A stretch of DNA of 64,000 nt from Carnegiea gigantea. Taxonomy: Eukaryota; Streptophyta; Magnoliopsida; Caryophyllales; Cactaceae. A program made the translations under genes and the position numbers. Below are positions 45,600 to 57,399 of this stretch, piece after piece. The stretch covers positions 248,001 through 312,000 of the forward strand of contig JAKOGI010000535.1 in NCBI GenBank assembly GCA_029747015.1, in the 5' to 3' direction. Numbering within the stretch: position 1 is the stretch's first letter; each line of letters opens with the position of its first letter. Below the pieces are notes generated by a model that was given only the letters and a program-made list of their open reading frames with translations, did not search any database and had not been told where the DNA came from.

Positions 45600-46790
45600 T
45601 TCACTTTCAAGCTCTTCATCACTACTTTCTTCTTTAAGAGCTTGGATCTCTTCCACTTCTCTAATGGTGAGAGTCCTTCTATTTTAGCAATCGACTTGGA
45701 AGTGATCATAGCCATGACACTTGAAGTAATTCTTTCCTTTCGACCTCTTTGGGGGCTCACTAATAATACCCTTACCCTTATATGGGGCCTAAGGGCGGTC
45801 GGAGTAGTCTCGGCCTTAGGGTGAGAAGGAAACCCCTTTGTAAAGATGTGAGACCGATTTTTGGAAGCAGTAGGGAAAGGTTTCTACCCTAAAGTTGTTG
45901 GTCAACCTTAATTGCTGGGTTGCACACATCATTAAATAGGAGATAAAGGTGCAAGTGTGCCTTGTTAGTAATGTTTAGGGATACACTCTTGATGAATCTG
46001 GCTATTTTGAGCTCGAGCTCTTTATTCAATTTGATTCTTATTTCGAGTTGTTCAAATTCTTTAATGTACTCTTCCGCCTTTAGATTTTCCCGGCTAGGGG
46101 AAGTGATCTTGAAGTAGAGTGATTGCTTATAAGAGGGTGATAGGAATCTCATTGTTATGTGCTTCTTGCACTTGGACCAAGTCTTGATTTTGGATTTAGC
46201 TTCCCTACTCTATTCCCGTTCAAGTTTTCATACCAAAAGGACGCATATTCTTTTATCATGGGAATGGCCAACCTGATGGCCTTCTCATCATTGCACTTTT
46301 TAAGCTCATAAACCGTATCCATAGATTGAACCTAATCTAATTAATTTTTGGGATTGAGGTTTCTATTAAACTCCATGGCTTCAATCTTGAAGTCCCTAAG
46401 GCTGTCCCCGAGATGCCTTCTTCTTCTAACTTCTCTATGGTCACCATCATAATCTTCGTGGGATGAAGATTAAGCAACATCAATGGGGCTAACATCTAGT
46501 GGTGATGGCTTCTTGATCCAGTGGGAATGGAGCCCTTCACATGTTTAAGGTCCCTTGTGAGCCTTCTCACTTGTTCTTGAAGCTCAAGGATGATCTTATA
46601 TCTTCCCATTTCATGGGCTTGCTCATGCGGAATGCTCCTAGAATGAGGGAAATCTTCTTCATTGGCCATATTAGAGTAAGAAAAAGGTATAGAATGAGAC
46701 AGGTGAACCATAGAAAGGTCGTGGTAGGGTGGGGAGAAGGAGAGAATGACCATAGAAGAGAAGAAAGCCTACCATGGGCCATGGTCGCTG
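45600..46790 (-). pseudogene. gag: E5 gag
   Basis: The N-terminal part at about 46560-46669 reads MANEEDFPHSRSIPHEQAHEMG, then ILELQEQVRRLTRDLKHV, a heptad-like helix. The Gag domain at 45889-46152 has FLSPSYKQSLYFKI, AEEYIKEFEQLEIRIKL and ARFIKSVSLNITNKAHL. A knuckle (CxYxxF type) near 45700 is decayed. Several stops separate these parts. Confidence 0.7.
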
Positions 46791-47074
46791 CCATGGAGAG
46801 TTCATGATGGACATTATCCCATAATTTTTTTTACGGCTTTTTGTGAAGGCTTTTAGTGGAGCTTTTGGGTTGTGTTTGGGTTAGAGATTACATATGTGCT
46901 ATTTTGGGCTTATTTGTAGGCCAATAATGGTTAAATAAGGTAGGTAAATGAAGGAAAATTTTAAAGAGTCAAAGTGTGGATATTTGGGGGTGAAAATAAG
47001 AAAATAGTGAGGGGTTTTGATTTAATCCATGAAGATGAAGGTTTTAATTGAACAATCACATAAGAGAATCTCCA

Positions 47075-47086
47075 GCTTTGATACCA
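47075..47086 (-). other. E5 primer-binding site, initiator Met tRNA
   Basis: The minus strand reads TGGTATCAAAGC next to the LTR end. Confidence 0.75.
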
Positions 47087-47087
47087 A

Positions 47088-47524
47088 GTTTACAAGCATG
47101 AATCCTCAAACTTCTAAGGTCAATATAACAAGGAAATAATCGCACCCAAAGGATGCTCCTCTTAGATTAAATCTCAAACAATCAATAAGATTATGAGATT
47201 TTTGACAAAGATATAACCCTAATGATAGAGTAATTACTTTCCACCAAAATTCTTCTCCTAAAGGATCTTAGACACTAAATAAAAATTCTAAAGGAAAAAC
47301 TCTAATCACCACTCTTAATTTGGGGGATGCAGATGCAAAGGATTTAGAGAGAAGATGGCCCTTTTCCTTTCATTTTATAATTCAACTCATGCTGACTACA
47401 CATGGAGGTAATTAGGTCTATAAGTACCTAAAATGGAGGGAATTAGCTGTTACATTAGTGGGGCAAGTGGACCAATAGGGTCTTACAAAATACCCTAGGA
47501 AAAGAAATTTACATGCTAAGATAA
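47088..47524 (-). mobile_element. E5 5' LTR, part next to primer site
   Basis: It aligns with the first 500 bases of the E4 LTR (42002-42515): ..AATTAGCTGTTACATTAGTGGGGCAAGTG and so on. It is interrupted at ..GCTAAGATAA by E6; the remaining part is at 56725-57386. Confidence 0.7.
47520..47524. repeat. Target-site duplication GATAA of E6 (left)
   Basis: GATAA at 47520-47524 is repeated at 56720-56724, directly outside the E6 LTRs. Confidence 0.8.
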
Positions 47525-48585
47525 TGATGCAAAGCAAATCCCAAGATTGGACTTACTCTGCCAAGTAAGGGTTTTGAACTAAGTGAGCATAATGTTGACT
47601 TCGGGTTAAGGACTTGTCCGTCTTAGACCGATGTTAACTTGGGACCCTTGAGGAGGCCTATATTGAGCTTAGGAAGGTGGTTGGGTAATTAGTTTCCTAA
47701 ATAAGGAGCTTAGTTACTTTATCTTCTAAAGCCACTTTATTAGCTTATTTTCATTTTTTGGGCAGAACGTCTTACTTAACTTCTAGCTCAATTTTGAAAG
47801 GGCAAACAAGCTCTAATTTAGAGAAATTACATATGTATGGATAGCCCTGGATGTTTGGTTTCCATACAACTATAGAAGGTCTTCAAATTCTAAGTATAGA
47901 GGAATACATGGGGCATAAACTGAACTAGGATCTCTAAAATTACACGTTTTTTTATTAAGGAATTAATTGGGTTGCCAAATGTATGAGTTAAGGGATAATA
48001 TTTTTGGGACAGATGGTGGACTCCTCTGTAAGCCACCCATAGGAAAATCGCCCTATGACTCATCCAATTGAGGAAGTTGACGACTCATCCAATCTAATAC
48101 AAATGTAGGAAATTCCAGCTCAACTTCTATTCTAGGTATCCCCTTTAAAGTTGCACCACTAATTAGGATTTCATTGGTTAATTTTCTTGTAAATCTATTG
48201 ATTAGTGCATAGAAAATCCATTGATTAGTGCACGACTTAGGGAAGGGGGTATGCTTCTATTTATTTGCTTGATCCTCGTAATATTTCTTAGATTTGATTA
48301 ATGATATGAGAGCTTGGTGCTTAGTATTTTTTCAAAATCTCAAATTTCTTTATCTCTCTAAGGAGGGTGGTAAAGCTAAGTTCATCCATTTAATTTACTC
48401 CTTGATGCCTTGGATTTGGAGGAGTAAAGGGGGGTGATTGATCTCGATTCAATTGTTCTTAAGTTTAATTCAATTATTAGAAGATTTGGGGTTTTTCTCT
48501 CTCTTGGGTCATCTTGGGGGATATTGATGTTCATCAACATTTGAGGCTCATCATCTATTTGCTCAGTGGATTTCACCATGGATCA
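47525..48585 (+). mobile_element. E6 5' LTR
   Basis: It begins TGATGCAAAGC and ends ..CATGGATCA. It carries a duplication of about 25 bp (ATTGATTAGTGCA twice, 48197-48235) that the 3' LTR lacks. Confidence 0.8.
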
Positions 48586-48587
48586 TT

Positions 48588-48600
48588 TGGTATTAAAGCA
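48588..48600 (+). other. E6 primer-binding site, initiator Met tRNA
   Basis: TGGTATTAAAGCA lies two bases after the LTR end. Confidence 0.75.
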
Positions 48601-49094
48601 AAAAGTTGCTTTATCTTGGTAAACAACAATTTCATCAATTTTATATTTAATTTACTTAAAGTCCAATCTTTTCTATACTATTTTTGCCTTTAGTTCTCAC
48701 TCTCTAAGTATCTTATCTAGTCTGCTAAGAACCCTAAAATAGCCTAGACACAGTCCCTGACCCAAGCAAATGCCTAAACCTTACAACAAATGCCAAAAAA
48801 CCATCAAAAACACCAGGCCAAGAATTTAGCACTAGCACCCCTGCCACTTGACACACCTTGTGCTACTCAGTACAACCAACCTATGCCACCTAACACAACC
48901 ATGCCCCTTTCTTGCATTCTTATCTCTGTTTCAAAGATCTGGCATGGCTTACCCCTGCCACAGAGCACTACTATGCCACCCACCTTTTTTCACTGGTTCT
49001 TGCTCGTGCCACCCCTAGCATGTTCATGCCTCCCTTATTTTCATCTTGTACCCTACTTGTACCTACAAACTACTACCAATCAAGAACAATAAGG
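48601..49094 (+). other. E6 5' leader
   Basis: There is no gene that I support. The region 48835-49035 repeats CTGCCAC, ATGCCACC and CATGCC motifs, as the E4 leader does. A 100-codon open frame there (48790-49092) is probably incidental. Confidence 0.5.
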
Positions 49095-50229
49095 GAAATG
49101 CTTCTCACTCTAAGGCATTCCTCCTAAGCAAGCCCATGAGGTAAAGAGAGATAGGGCCACTATTAAGCTTTAAGAGCAAGTGAAGAAGCTTGTTGAAGAG
49201 CTTGAACAAGTGAGGGGATCCACACAATGAAATCCTTAGTGTCGAGGCTATGATGTTAATCCTATTGACATCATATACCCTTCCTATCAAGAGGACTTTG
49301 ATGATGAGCAAGAAAGACCTAGAAAAAAAAGACACCCAAGAGATAACCTTGAGGTTCTCAAAGTTAAGGCACCGAATTTAATGGCAATCTTAGCCTAGAG
49401 ACCTATGTTGATTGGGTACAAGCCATTGAAAAGACCTTTGAACTCAAAGAGTATAATGATGAAAACTCCTTCAAGTTGTCCATTCCTAAATTGAAGGGGC
49501 ATGCATCACCATGGTATGAGCACTTGAAGAAAACAGTGCCAGAGAAGCCAAATCCAAAATCAAAACTTGATGCAAGCTCTAAAAGCATATAGGGAAGAGA
49601 TTCCTACCCTTGTCTTACAAGAAAGAACTCCACCTCAAGGTTACCCCTCTTAAACTAAGAGAATTTAAAGGTAGAAGAGGACATCAGAAAGTTTGAGCTA
49701 CTCCAAATAAGGGTTGTCTTAGATAAAAAGCCCAAGCTCAAAATTACCAGGTAAATTAAGGAATTATCTCCTAGCATGGCCAACACGGTTGATATTCAAC
49801 CTTACTTATCATTCGATAATGTATGTCACCTAGCTATCAAAGTTGAAAAGCAACTTAAGGGTTAAAAACCCTTTCAAACCACTTCTTGCCTTCACCCTCA
49901 AAGTGCCTCTAACGATTACTCCTCCCACAAGGTTGACATTACCCTTACGCCCACTAAAGTCCATGATACGGGTAATTAGATTGCTAGTGAACCACCAACG
50001 AGGTTAGAGGGTAAGAAGTTCTTTAAAATGCCATGATTACAAGCACTTTCAAGTAGGCTTTCCCAACTGAAGAACTCTCGCCATTAGAGAAGTGGGAAAA
50101 TTCAAGCTATTGAGAAAGCAAATATTGGGGAGGAATTAAAAAATAAGGATCATACTTTGGTTACTCCAGATGTAGGTGAACTCTTCGTAATTCAAAGAGC
50201 ACTCCATGTTGAAGAAGCCCCTTATGAAT
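49095..50229 (+). pseudogene. gag: E6 gag
   Basis: Pieces in several frames match E4 and E5 Gag: KQAHEVKRDRATIKL with EQVKKLVEELEQVRGS (about 49130-49215), YPSYQEDFDDEQERPRK, and ELSPSMANTVDIQPYLSFDNVCHLAIKVEKQL (about 49760-49860). A decayed knuckle KCHDYKHFQVGFPN has its last Cys changed to Phe, followed by TLAIREVGK. It is cut at 50229 by the solo LTR. Confidence 0.65.
50225..50229. repeat. Target-site duplication of solo LTR (left, TGAAT)
   Basis: TGAAT here and TGAAC at 53304-53308 differ by one transition. Confidence 0.65.
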
Positions 50230-53200
50230 TGTGACACCCCTAACCCTAAGGCTAGAAGTATTAGTGATTTCTTAAAACTTGGACTAAAACGGATAAAGCT
50301 TCGCCTTAAAACTAGTCATTTCCTAGACTTACATCCTTACATTAAGTCCGTGCAAGGAATAAAAGTATAAAACAAAGCCAAAATAAGCTCAACAGCTACA
50401 CGACAGAGACCACAATACTACGAGCCACACGCTCAGAGTTACCAAATGATAAAGTTCAATAACAAAAAGTAAATAAAAGATACAACTTAATGGATCACAC
50501 ATCCGGAGCACTGCGGTTTACATCCTAAAAATAAACAACTCTAGCTAAAAAAAAAAATACAACTGACTAATCAGATGGTTGATTCACATGGCCATACGGA
50601 GTGACTACTTTTTAAAATGTTACTATATTTACATATATTTAGAATGTAGGGATTCATCATATTACAACATTCAATTCATGAGTCTACGTATACGTTCACA
50701 CCGTTCCTGTTTTCCAAGTGAAAGGGGGATTCCAACTTGACTATCGTGAACTAACTTCTATTTACAATTCAATAACCTAGAGGAAAGGGGAATTAGAGAG
50801 GGAATGAGCTACCACACATTCAGTAAGTGTCCCTCAACTCTGTAAAAACAAAATAGTTATGAGCAATACCAATATGTAGCAAGTACGTCACATTTATATT
50901 ATTATTATCGTATTAGGTAAGTAAGACTTCAAAAGAAAACTTCATCCTCCAATATAATTAAATCCACTATGACTAATGGGCACACATTAGCATGTACACC
51001 TCAGTAAGCATCATCATTCGAGCTCATGGCCAAGCAAAGTGACTTAACAATGGTTAAAGGAAGGAAAGAAATCCATATTGATGCATTTAAAGCACAATTA
51101 TGCCACTTTTCCTTAAAATGAGTAATTTACATTCAAATTTGGCCCATTTAAGGATGTACACTCTTTTCTAAATTCCCAAAATATCAAAAGTAAGAACCTA
51201 AATAATTACTTATATAACAGAAAAATACGATCATTTCAGCTGCCGTAAGATTTCATAACGTGCTAATTAGAGGAGATCTACGCTTGTCCGATGTGAGATC
51301 TACACTCATAAATCGCATTATCTACGGGGCATAACATAACATTGGACCTTACCCTTGTAGGGCCTTCTAGGGTTCCCACTTCTGGATCTATCTCACTAGG
51401 CATTAGGGTTCCTATAAACCAAATACGTTCCCTAATCATAGCTACTTAGTAAGCACATATCCTAGCCAATTTCAATTAAACGAAGTCATTTATGTTATTC
51501 AAGCTCCTGTCACAAGCAATAAAGACCTTTTCCTACCTTTAAGTAAGTCATAAGCCCTTTTCATTTTAATAAGTCATTTGCAAAACCATAATCATGCTTG
51601 TTAGGCCAAAATAACTTCCACAACCATGTTATCGGTTTATAAATCTTTACCTTCAAAGGGCAAGTCATTTAAGTTCATTTCGAGTTAGATATCTCAAAAT
51701 CTTACTCTTTCAACAACTTACTAATATAAGTGAGTCACAACTTAGTTTAGCAACTGAATGCTTTAGTCATTTTTAAATTCATTTCAAGCCTTCATAATGA
51801 AGAAGAGAAATTTTAAAACAAGTTCATATTCTTAAAGAATCACCTTGCTCGATTCAAGTTCTTATTTCAATGAGTTAGTTCGTCAAACCATTCAACTGAG
51901 CCATTCAGCTGAATCATACTGCAATTTAAAGGTCATTTGCTGCAAGTCATTTCAGCAAAATTAGCTTGTAACTAATTTTAATTTTAATAATTTGGCAAAA
52001 TCGACTCATAATCACACTTTTGGGCTCAATGCACAATATTGTAAACAATTCAACATCCTGGGTTCCCTCCTCGCAGCACCTTCCACAAAAGTCCTCAATT
52101 TCACTCAATGATTCACCTCAAATTCACTAACTACTTTATTCAGCTTCAAATTAACGTCTTCATCAATGCAATTCTCATGATCAGCAATTCGAGTATCATA
52201 AACTGACATATAACAATAGTCACAAGATATACTTAAATGAGAATATAGTTACCACATAAACAAATTCAGTCACATTATCAACACGTAATATAGAACAACT
52301 CAAGAGCCACCAAACCGATATGCAACCATAATTCCTTACATGATCAAAATTAGAATACAATAGAGTATAATTTGACTTAGATTTTAACATAACATAATTC
52401 CATATACAAGCTCATGCATTCTGCTAAAACACATGCCTTACAATATCTAAACAAAAAGATTGTAAAATTTTTGCAAAATTAGTACTAATTTGAGGAGATT
52501 AAGAACACCCACCTCACTTCAAACTTAGGGCCCAACTGATGCATTTTCAGCAAGATTTTAGATGCTCTAGAACTTGAAAATTCGTCCCCCATTCTTGCTG
52601 TCCAAACACAAATTCGAATAAACTTGCCCAGAGCTAATTCTGCTCGATTCGTTGCCCCTCCTGTTGTGTTGCGGCTACTAGGACCTTGGTGGTTGTCGGA
52701 CTCAACCCCTAGCCACTTTTGATATTAGTGGTGGTGGGAACAGGCTGGGGTTTCACCCTTTACACCGCGCCCTAGGGTTTGGTGGTGGCCCATGTTCGCT
52801 GTCGATGGTCAGCTACCGCCACCATCACTGCCATTTCTCCCTCTCTTTCCTCTCGTTCTCCCTCGCTTACCCTCAATCTCTCTTTGGTCTAGTGGAGCTC
52901 AGAGGTCACGGGTTGGGTGGTAGAGGCCCCCCCGGTGTTTCATCTGTAAAAATACGAAGGGGCTTTGGCCCCCTATTGCACTTCTCCTTTTTTTTGGTTG
53001 TTCATTATCAAATTAAAATGCATTTAGCACAAATTAATCTAACCTTGATTAATCTCGACCTCAAATATCCTAATTCAACTTGTCAATTTTTGAGTAATTA
53101 CACGTCGATTTAACTTTTAATGAGCCCACTATTTTATAAAATCGTATAATTAAATTGAGAAATTTATAAAATTACTTCGCATAAATTAATATGTTTAATG

Positions 53201-53303
53201 TATACACGAATATTTGCTTAATATAGCTCAAATAAATAAAACATAATCAATGAAGCTATTAATCTAAATAGGTAACCCAAAATTAAAATTCTCAGTCATT
53301 ACA
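50230..53303 (-). mobile_element. Solo LTR, 3.07 kb, chromovirus type
   Basis: The unit begins TGTGACACCCC and ends ..TCATTACA with a near-perfect 5-bp duplication and no internal region. Orientation minus is inferred because the reverse complement of 50818-50870 (..ATTTTGTTTTTACAGAGTTGAGG) resembles the 3' part of the E2 LTR (..ATTTTGTTTTCAGGTGAACTAG), and the CT-rich leader-like sequence lies near the right end. It is a Tekay/Del-like LTR of a different family from E2. Confidence 0.65.
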
Positions 53304-53600
53304 TGAACCAAGCCTACGAGAATAAATCTTCCATAAGCGATGTGCAATTGGAGGCAAAGTGTGTGAGCTTATTATCGATTGATGGAGTTGCACTAATGGA
53401 GCTTCTAAGATACTCATTGACAAGCCTCAATTACTTACTAAGGTGCACCTTACCCCTTACACTCTCCAAAGGCTCAAGCAAGGAGTAAGGCAACTGGTTC
53501 TAGAAGGCTCTTATTGCGTTTTTTGGTGGTCCATATGATGGTGAGGTACTATGTGATGTCCTTCCAATGGATTCATGTCATATTACTTGGCAGGCCTTGG
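53304..53600 (+). pseudogene. pol: E6 protease
   Basis: In mixed frames it reads IGGKVCELIID, then a TGA and a changed codon at the S-G positions, then SCTNGASKILID, followed by KVHLTPYTLQRLKQG. The catalytic Asp is present but the triad is destroyed. Confidence 0.6.
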
Positions 53601-54700
53601 TTATTTGATAATCATGTGGTTCATGACAAGTATGCCAATACATATCCATTCAAACACAAAGGGTCGTAGTCTTACTTTGACCCCATTACCCCTACATAAG
53701 CCCCTCAGATTTAAACTGGGGAGAGGATATAAGAAAAACCTGTATATGAGTGAAACATGGGTGGAGAGAGCCATTTGTAACAGAAAGCCTTTATTTGCCC
53801 TGCTTGTGGTGGAGTTAAACACATTTGAAGAAGTGAAACCCATGCATCCTCTAGCTCAATCATTTTTAAGAGAGTTTGTGGATGCATTTCCCACTGATTT
53901 AACCCCTGGGCTCCCTCCTTTGAGAGAAATTGAGGATCTAATTAATCTCTTACCATGCACTCCTTTACCAAAAAAGTCGACCTATAGGTGCAATCCTAAT
54001 GAGTTAAAAAGCTTCAATGACAAGTCCAAGAGTTTGCTTGACTGTGGGTACAATAGGGAATGCTTGAGTCCTTGTTTGTTCCTGCTCTTTTGGTATCTAA
54101 GAAGGATGGCACTTTGCATATGCATATTGATTCTAGGGCTATAAACAACATCACTATCAAATATTGATTTTTTATTCATTGATTAGTTGATATGCTTGAT
54201 TACTTACATTGGTCCAAGGTCTTTTCTAAAATTAACCTTAGGAGTGACTACCATCAAATTAGGATGAAAGAATGAGATGATAGAAGGGCTTTTACGACTA
54301 AGTATGGGTTGTATGAGTGGCTTGCGATGCCTTTTAGTCTACCTAATGCTCTTAGTACCTTTATGAGGCTTACGAATGAGGTCTTAAGACCATTCATTAG
54401 GAAATTTATGGTAGTGTACTTTGATGATATCTTGGTGTATAGTCATGATGAGACATCTGATATAGAACATCTTTCTCAAGTGTTCCAGGAGTTGAGGCAA
54501 CAAATGTTTTATGCCAAGCTTGAAAAATGTGAACTATTCACTCCTCAAGTTATCTTACTTGATTATGTTGTGTCCGGTGAAGGAATTCAAGTTGATCAAT
54601 CTAGGGTTGAGACTATCAAGAATTGGACCAGTCCTACCTCCATCACAGAAGCTCAAAGCTTCCATAGGTTGGTCTCTTTCTACCGCAGTTCATCAAAGAC
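53601..54700 (+). pseudogene. pol: E6 linker and reverse transcriptase
   Basis: The linker has MSETWVERAICNRKPLFALLVVELN and AFPTDLTPGLPPLREIEDLINLLP. RT has [17 protein letters not shown] with a stop, [30 protein letters not shown], and [20 protein letters not shown] with the catalytic YFDD intact, then QSRVETIKNWTSPTSITEAQSFHRLVSFYR. It breaks off at about 54700 where RNase H should follow. Confidence 0.75.
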
Positions 54701-55640
54701 TTAAGAGTCACTTCCATCAAGGCTTCTAAACTTGTTTTTTGGTTCCTACAAGACCCTGGGATGACATTAGCATGGTGTTCATTATGGCCCTTTCAAGGAC
54801 ACCTAGGGGAAAGGATGCTACCATAGATGTAATGGATCAATTCTCCAAGATGACTCACTTCATTGCTTGCCACAACATTGATGATGCTATTAACATTGCA
54901 GATCTCTTCTTACAAGACATTGTGAGGCTTCATGGTATTCCAAGAACTGTTGTCTTGAACAGGGACACCACATTTCCATCACACTTTTAAAGGTCCATAT
55001 GCAAACTAGCAGGGACTAAGTTGCCTTTCAGCACCACTTGCCACCCTCAAACTGATGGACAAATAGAGATGATAAATAGAAATCTCACAATCTTATTAAG
55101 AGGTATGGTCAGCAGGAGTTTGAGGAATTGGGATACCAAGCTTGCTCATGCTGAATTCGCTTACAATCGAGCTCCTTCTGGCACTACCTCTCATTCTCCC
55201 ATTGAGGTATGCTATGCCCTTAATTCTCTCATTCCCATTGATCTTTTTCCTATTCCTTAAGAATCAAAGGTAATTTTTAAGGTCGAGGTAAGGTTTAAGG
55301 AGATGACGCGGCTACATGAGCAAGTTAGGGCACAAATTAGGAAAGCGAATGAGCAATACAAGCTTAAGGCCAACAAGAACCGCACTCATCTTGAGTTCAA
55401 GCTAGTAGATCTTATATGGTTGCACTTGCGAAATGAACAGTTCCCTTCAAGGAGGATGAAAAAGCTTATGGAAAGGGGAGATAGTCCATATAAGGTGATA
55501 CGAAAGGTAGGAGAGAAGGCCTATAAGATAGAGCTTCCGAGGGGCAGTAAATATCTGTCACCTTTTATGGTGGCGATCTAACTCCTTATATTGAAGATGT
55601 TGAAGAACATAATGAAGATTTAGGGGTAAATCGTCTTCAA
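54701..55640 (+). pseudogene. pol: E6 integrase, N-terminally truncated
   Basis: It starts inside the region after the zinc finger (KSHFHQGF). The core has RPWDDISMVFIMALSRT, where the first catalytic Asp of MDF is Val; FSKMTHFIACHNIDDAINIADLF; VVLNRDTTFPSHF, where the usual SD is LN; and CHPQTDGQIEMINR with the Glu kept. The C-terminal region reads LMERGDSPYKVIRKVGEKAYKIELP. No chromodomain is seen. Confidence 0.75.
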
Positions 55641-55657
55641 GGAGGGGGGAAGGGGAT
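55638..55657 (+). other. E6 polypurine tract
   Basis: AAGGAGGGGGGAAGGGGAT lies directly before the LTR start. Confidence 0.8.
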
Positions 55658-56719
55658 TGATGCAGAGAAAATCCTACGATTGGATTTACTCTCTCAAGCA
55701 AGGGTTTTGAACCAAGTAGGCACAATGTTGACTTTGGGTCAAGGATTTGGCCCTCCTAGGTTGATGTTAACTTGGGACCCTTAAGAAGGCCCAAATTAAG
55801 CTTAGAAAAGGTGGTTGGGCAATTAGGCCTAAATAAGGAGCTTAGTTACTTTATTCTCCGAAGCCATTTCATTAGCTTATTTTCATTTTCTAGGCAAAGC
55901 ATCTTACCTAATTTCTAGCTCCATTTTGAAAGGGCGGACGTGCTTAAATTTTGACAAATTATATACGCACAGATAGCCCCAGATGTATAATTTCCAACAA
56001 GCTATAAAATGTCATATAATTATATGAATTGAGGAAGATATAGGGTGTAAACTGAGCACGGGTCTGTGCATGGTCTAGAATTACACATTTTTTATTAAGG
56101 AATTAATTGAGCTAGCACATGGATGAATTGAGGGCTAATATTTCTTGAAAAGATGGCATACTCTTCTAGAGGCCACCTATAGGAAAATCTCCTCATAATG
56201 CATCCAATTGAGTTGGTGGATGACTAATCGAATCTAGCACTAATACAGTCAATTCCAACTCAGCTTACATTCTAGAAAATCCTTTTAAGATTACAACACT
56301 ACTTAGGATTTCATTGGCTAATTTCCTTGTAATCATATTGGTTAGTGCATGACTTGGAGAAAGGGGTATTCTCCTATTTATTTGCTTGATCCTTATATTA
56401 TTTCTCACACTTGGATTAATGATATGTAAGCTTGATGCTTAGTACTTCCTCAAAATCTAAACTTTCCTTGTCTCTCTAAGAAGGGTGGTGAAGTTGATTC
56501 AACCATTTAATTTAATCTTTGGTGCCTTGGCTTTAGATGATAGAAGGGCAGGCTGATTTATCTCTTTTGTTCAATTATCCTTAGGTTTAGTTCAATCACT
56601 GCAGGATTTCAAGTTCTCTCTCTTGGGTTATCTTGGGAGAGATTGATCTTCATCAATATTTGAGGCTCATCATCAATGTTTTGTACCTTTATTTTATCAA
56701 TAAATGTCAATACGGGTAT
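55658..56719 (+). mobile_element. E6 3' LTR
   Basis: It is 1062 bp, starts TGATGCAGAGAAA and aligns with 47525-48585. The last 30 bases differ from the 5' LTR, but the GATAA duplication fixes the end. Confidence 0.75.
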
Positions 56720-56724
56720 GATAA
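56720..56724. repeat. Target-site duplication GATAA of E6 (right)
   Basis: It is an exact copy of 47520-47524. Confidence 0.8.
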
Positions 56725-57386
56725 TTATAACCACGATGCGTTGTATTTTTTCTGTATTCATCCCCCACTTTCTAGGAAGCTAGCAGAAGGTTTTGCTCCA
56801 CCAATATGGTGTCACCACTTGGCACATCTTTTTTGTTCTACGTAGAATCACCTCATGCTAAGTAATGTCAAAGATTGGAACTGTATCCACCTTAATTAAG
56901 GCCAAATTTTATATTGCTTTAGAACTAGAATTTTGTGCACACTCTAAATATTTTGGTCATTTCCCCTAAATTTGAAATCCAATTCTAAATTTAGTACATG
57001 CAAATAAAATAGACATCTTAGGGAACCAGTAAAACTTAGGATTGTAGTAATTGGGCTTTGGTAGGCAGGATTTAAGCTTAATGCAAATTCAGCAAGCTCA
57101 CCGATAAAAACCTGCATTGTAGGAGTTGAGGTTTTTATCACTTTAGAGAACTAAACTGTAACTTAACTCATAAATTTATTGCATCATCTTATATTAGACT
57201 CCTTGAGCTTCCCAATAAAGCAAGGATTTCCCGATTTAGACATCATTTCGGTGATGAGGAACGAAGCTGAACCCAGATGAAGTGTTGGAGTCGCGACCTT
57301 CTTAACCAAGGAAGGTTGGCTTGGACTTTAGTATAGATAAGGGTATAACCAAGAGTTGGCTTAGGGGTTGGTATGTATCAACATCT
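56725..57386 (-). mobile_element. Second part of LTR shared by E5 and E8
   Basis: It continues 47088-47524: the first 190 bases align with the E4 LTR at 42507-42700 (..TTCATCC.CC.CTTTCTAGGAAG..). The rest is diverged, as expected for U3. On the minus strand it starts TGATACATACC at 57386, directly after the E8 polypurine run, so it is at once the 3' LTR of E8. Confidence 0.5.
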
Positions 57387-57399
57387 TTTTTTTTGAGTG

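Larger units (their letters stand above)
43143..47087 (-). mobile_element. E5: CRM-like chromovirus, main part, minus strand
   Basis: From right to left it contains primer site, leader, gag, protease, RT, RNase H and the integrase zinc finger. It is cut by E4 at 43143; only a 100-bp integrase stub remains beyond (35691-35794), and no 3' LTR is seen. Its 5' LTR is at 47088-47524, continued at 56725. Confidence 0.75.
47525..56719 (+). mobile_element. E6: defective CRM-like chromovirus with nested solo LTR
   Basis: Its LTRs are 1061 and 1062 bp, with primer site, leader, gag, protease, RT, a truncated integrase and a polypurine tract. Without the nested solo LTR it is about 6.1 kb, because RNase H and the front of integrase are deleted at about 54700. 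It lies inside the LTR shared by E5 and E8. Confidence 0.8.

Noticed and set aside
48790..49127. Two overlapping open frames in the E6 leader
   Set aside because: They lie between primer site and gag, the composition follows CTGCCAC-type repeats, and there is no counterpart frame in E4 or E5.
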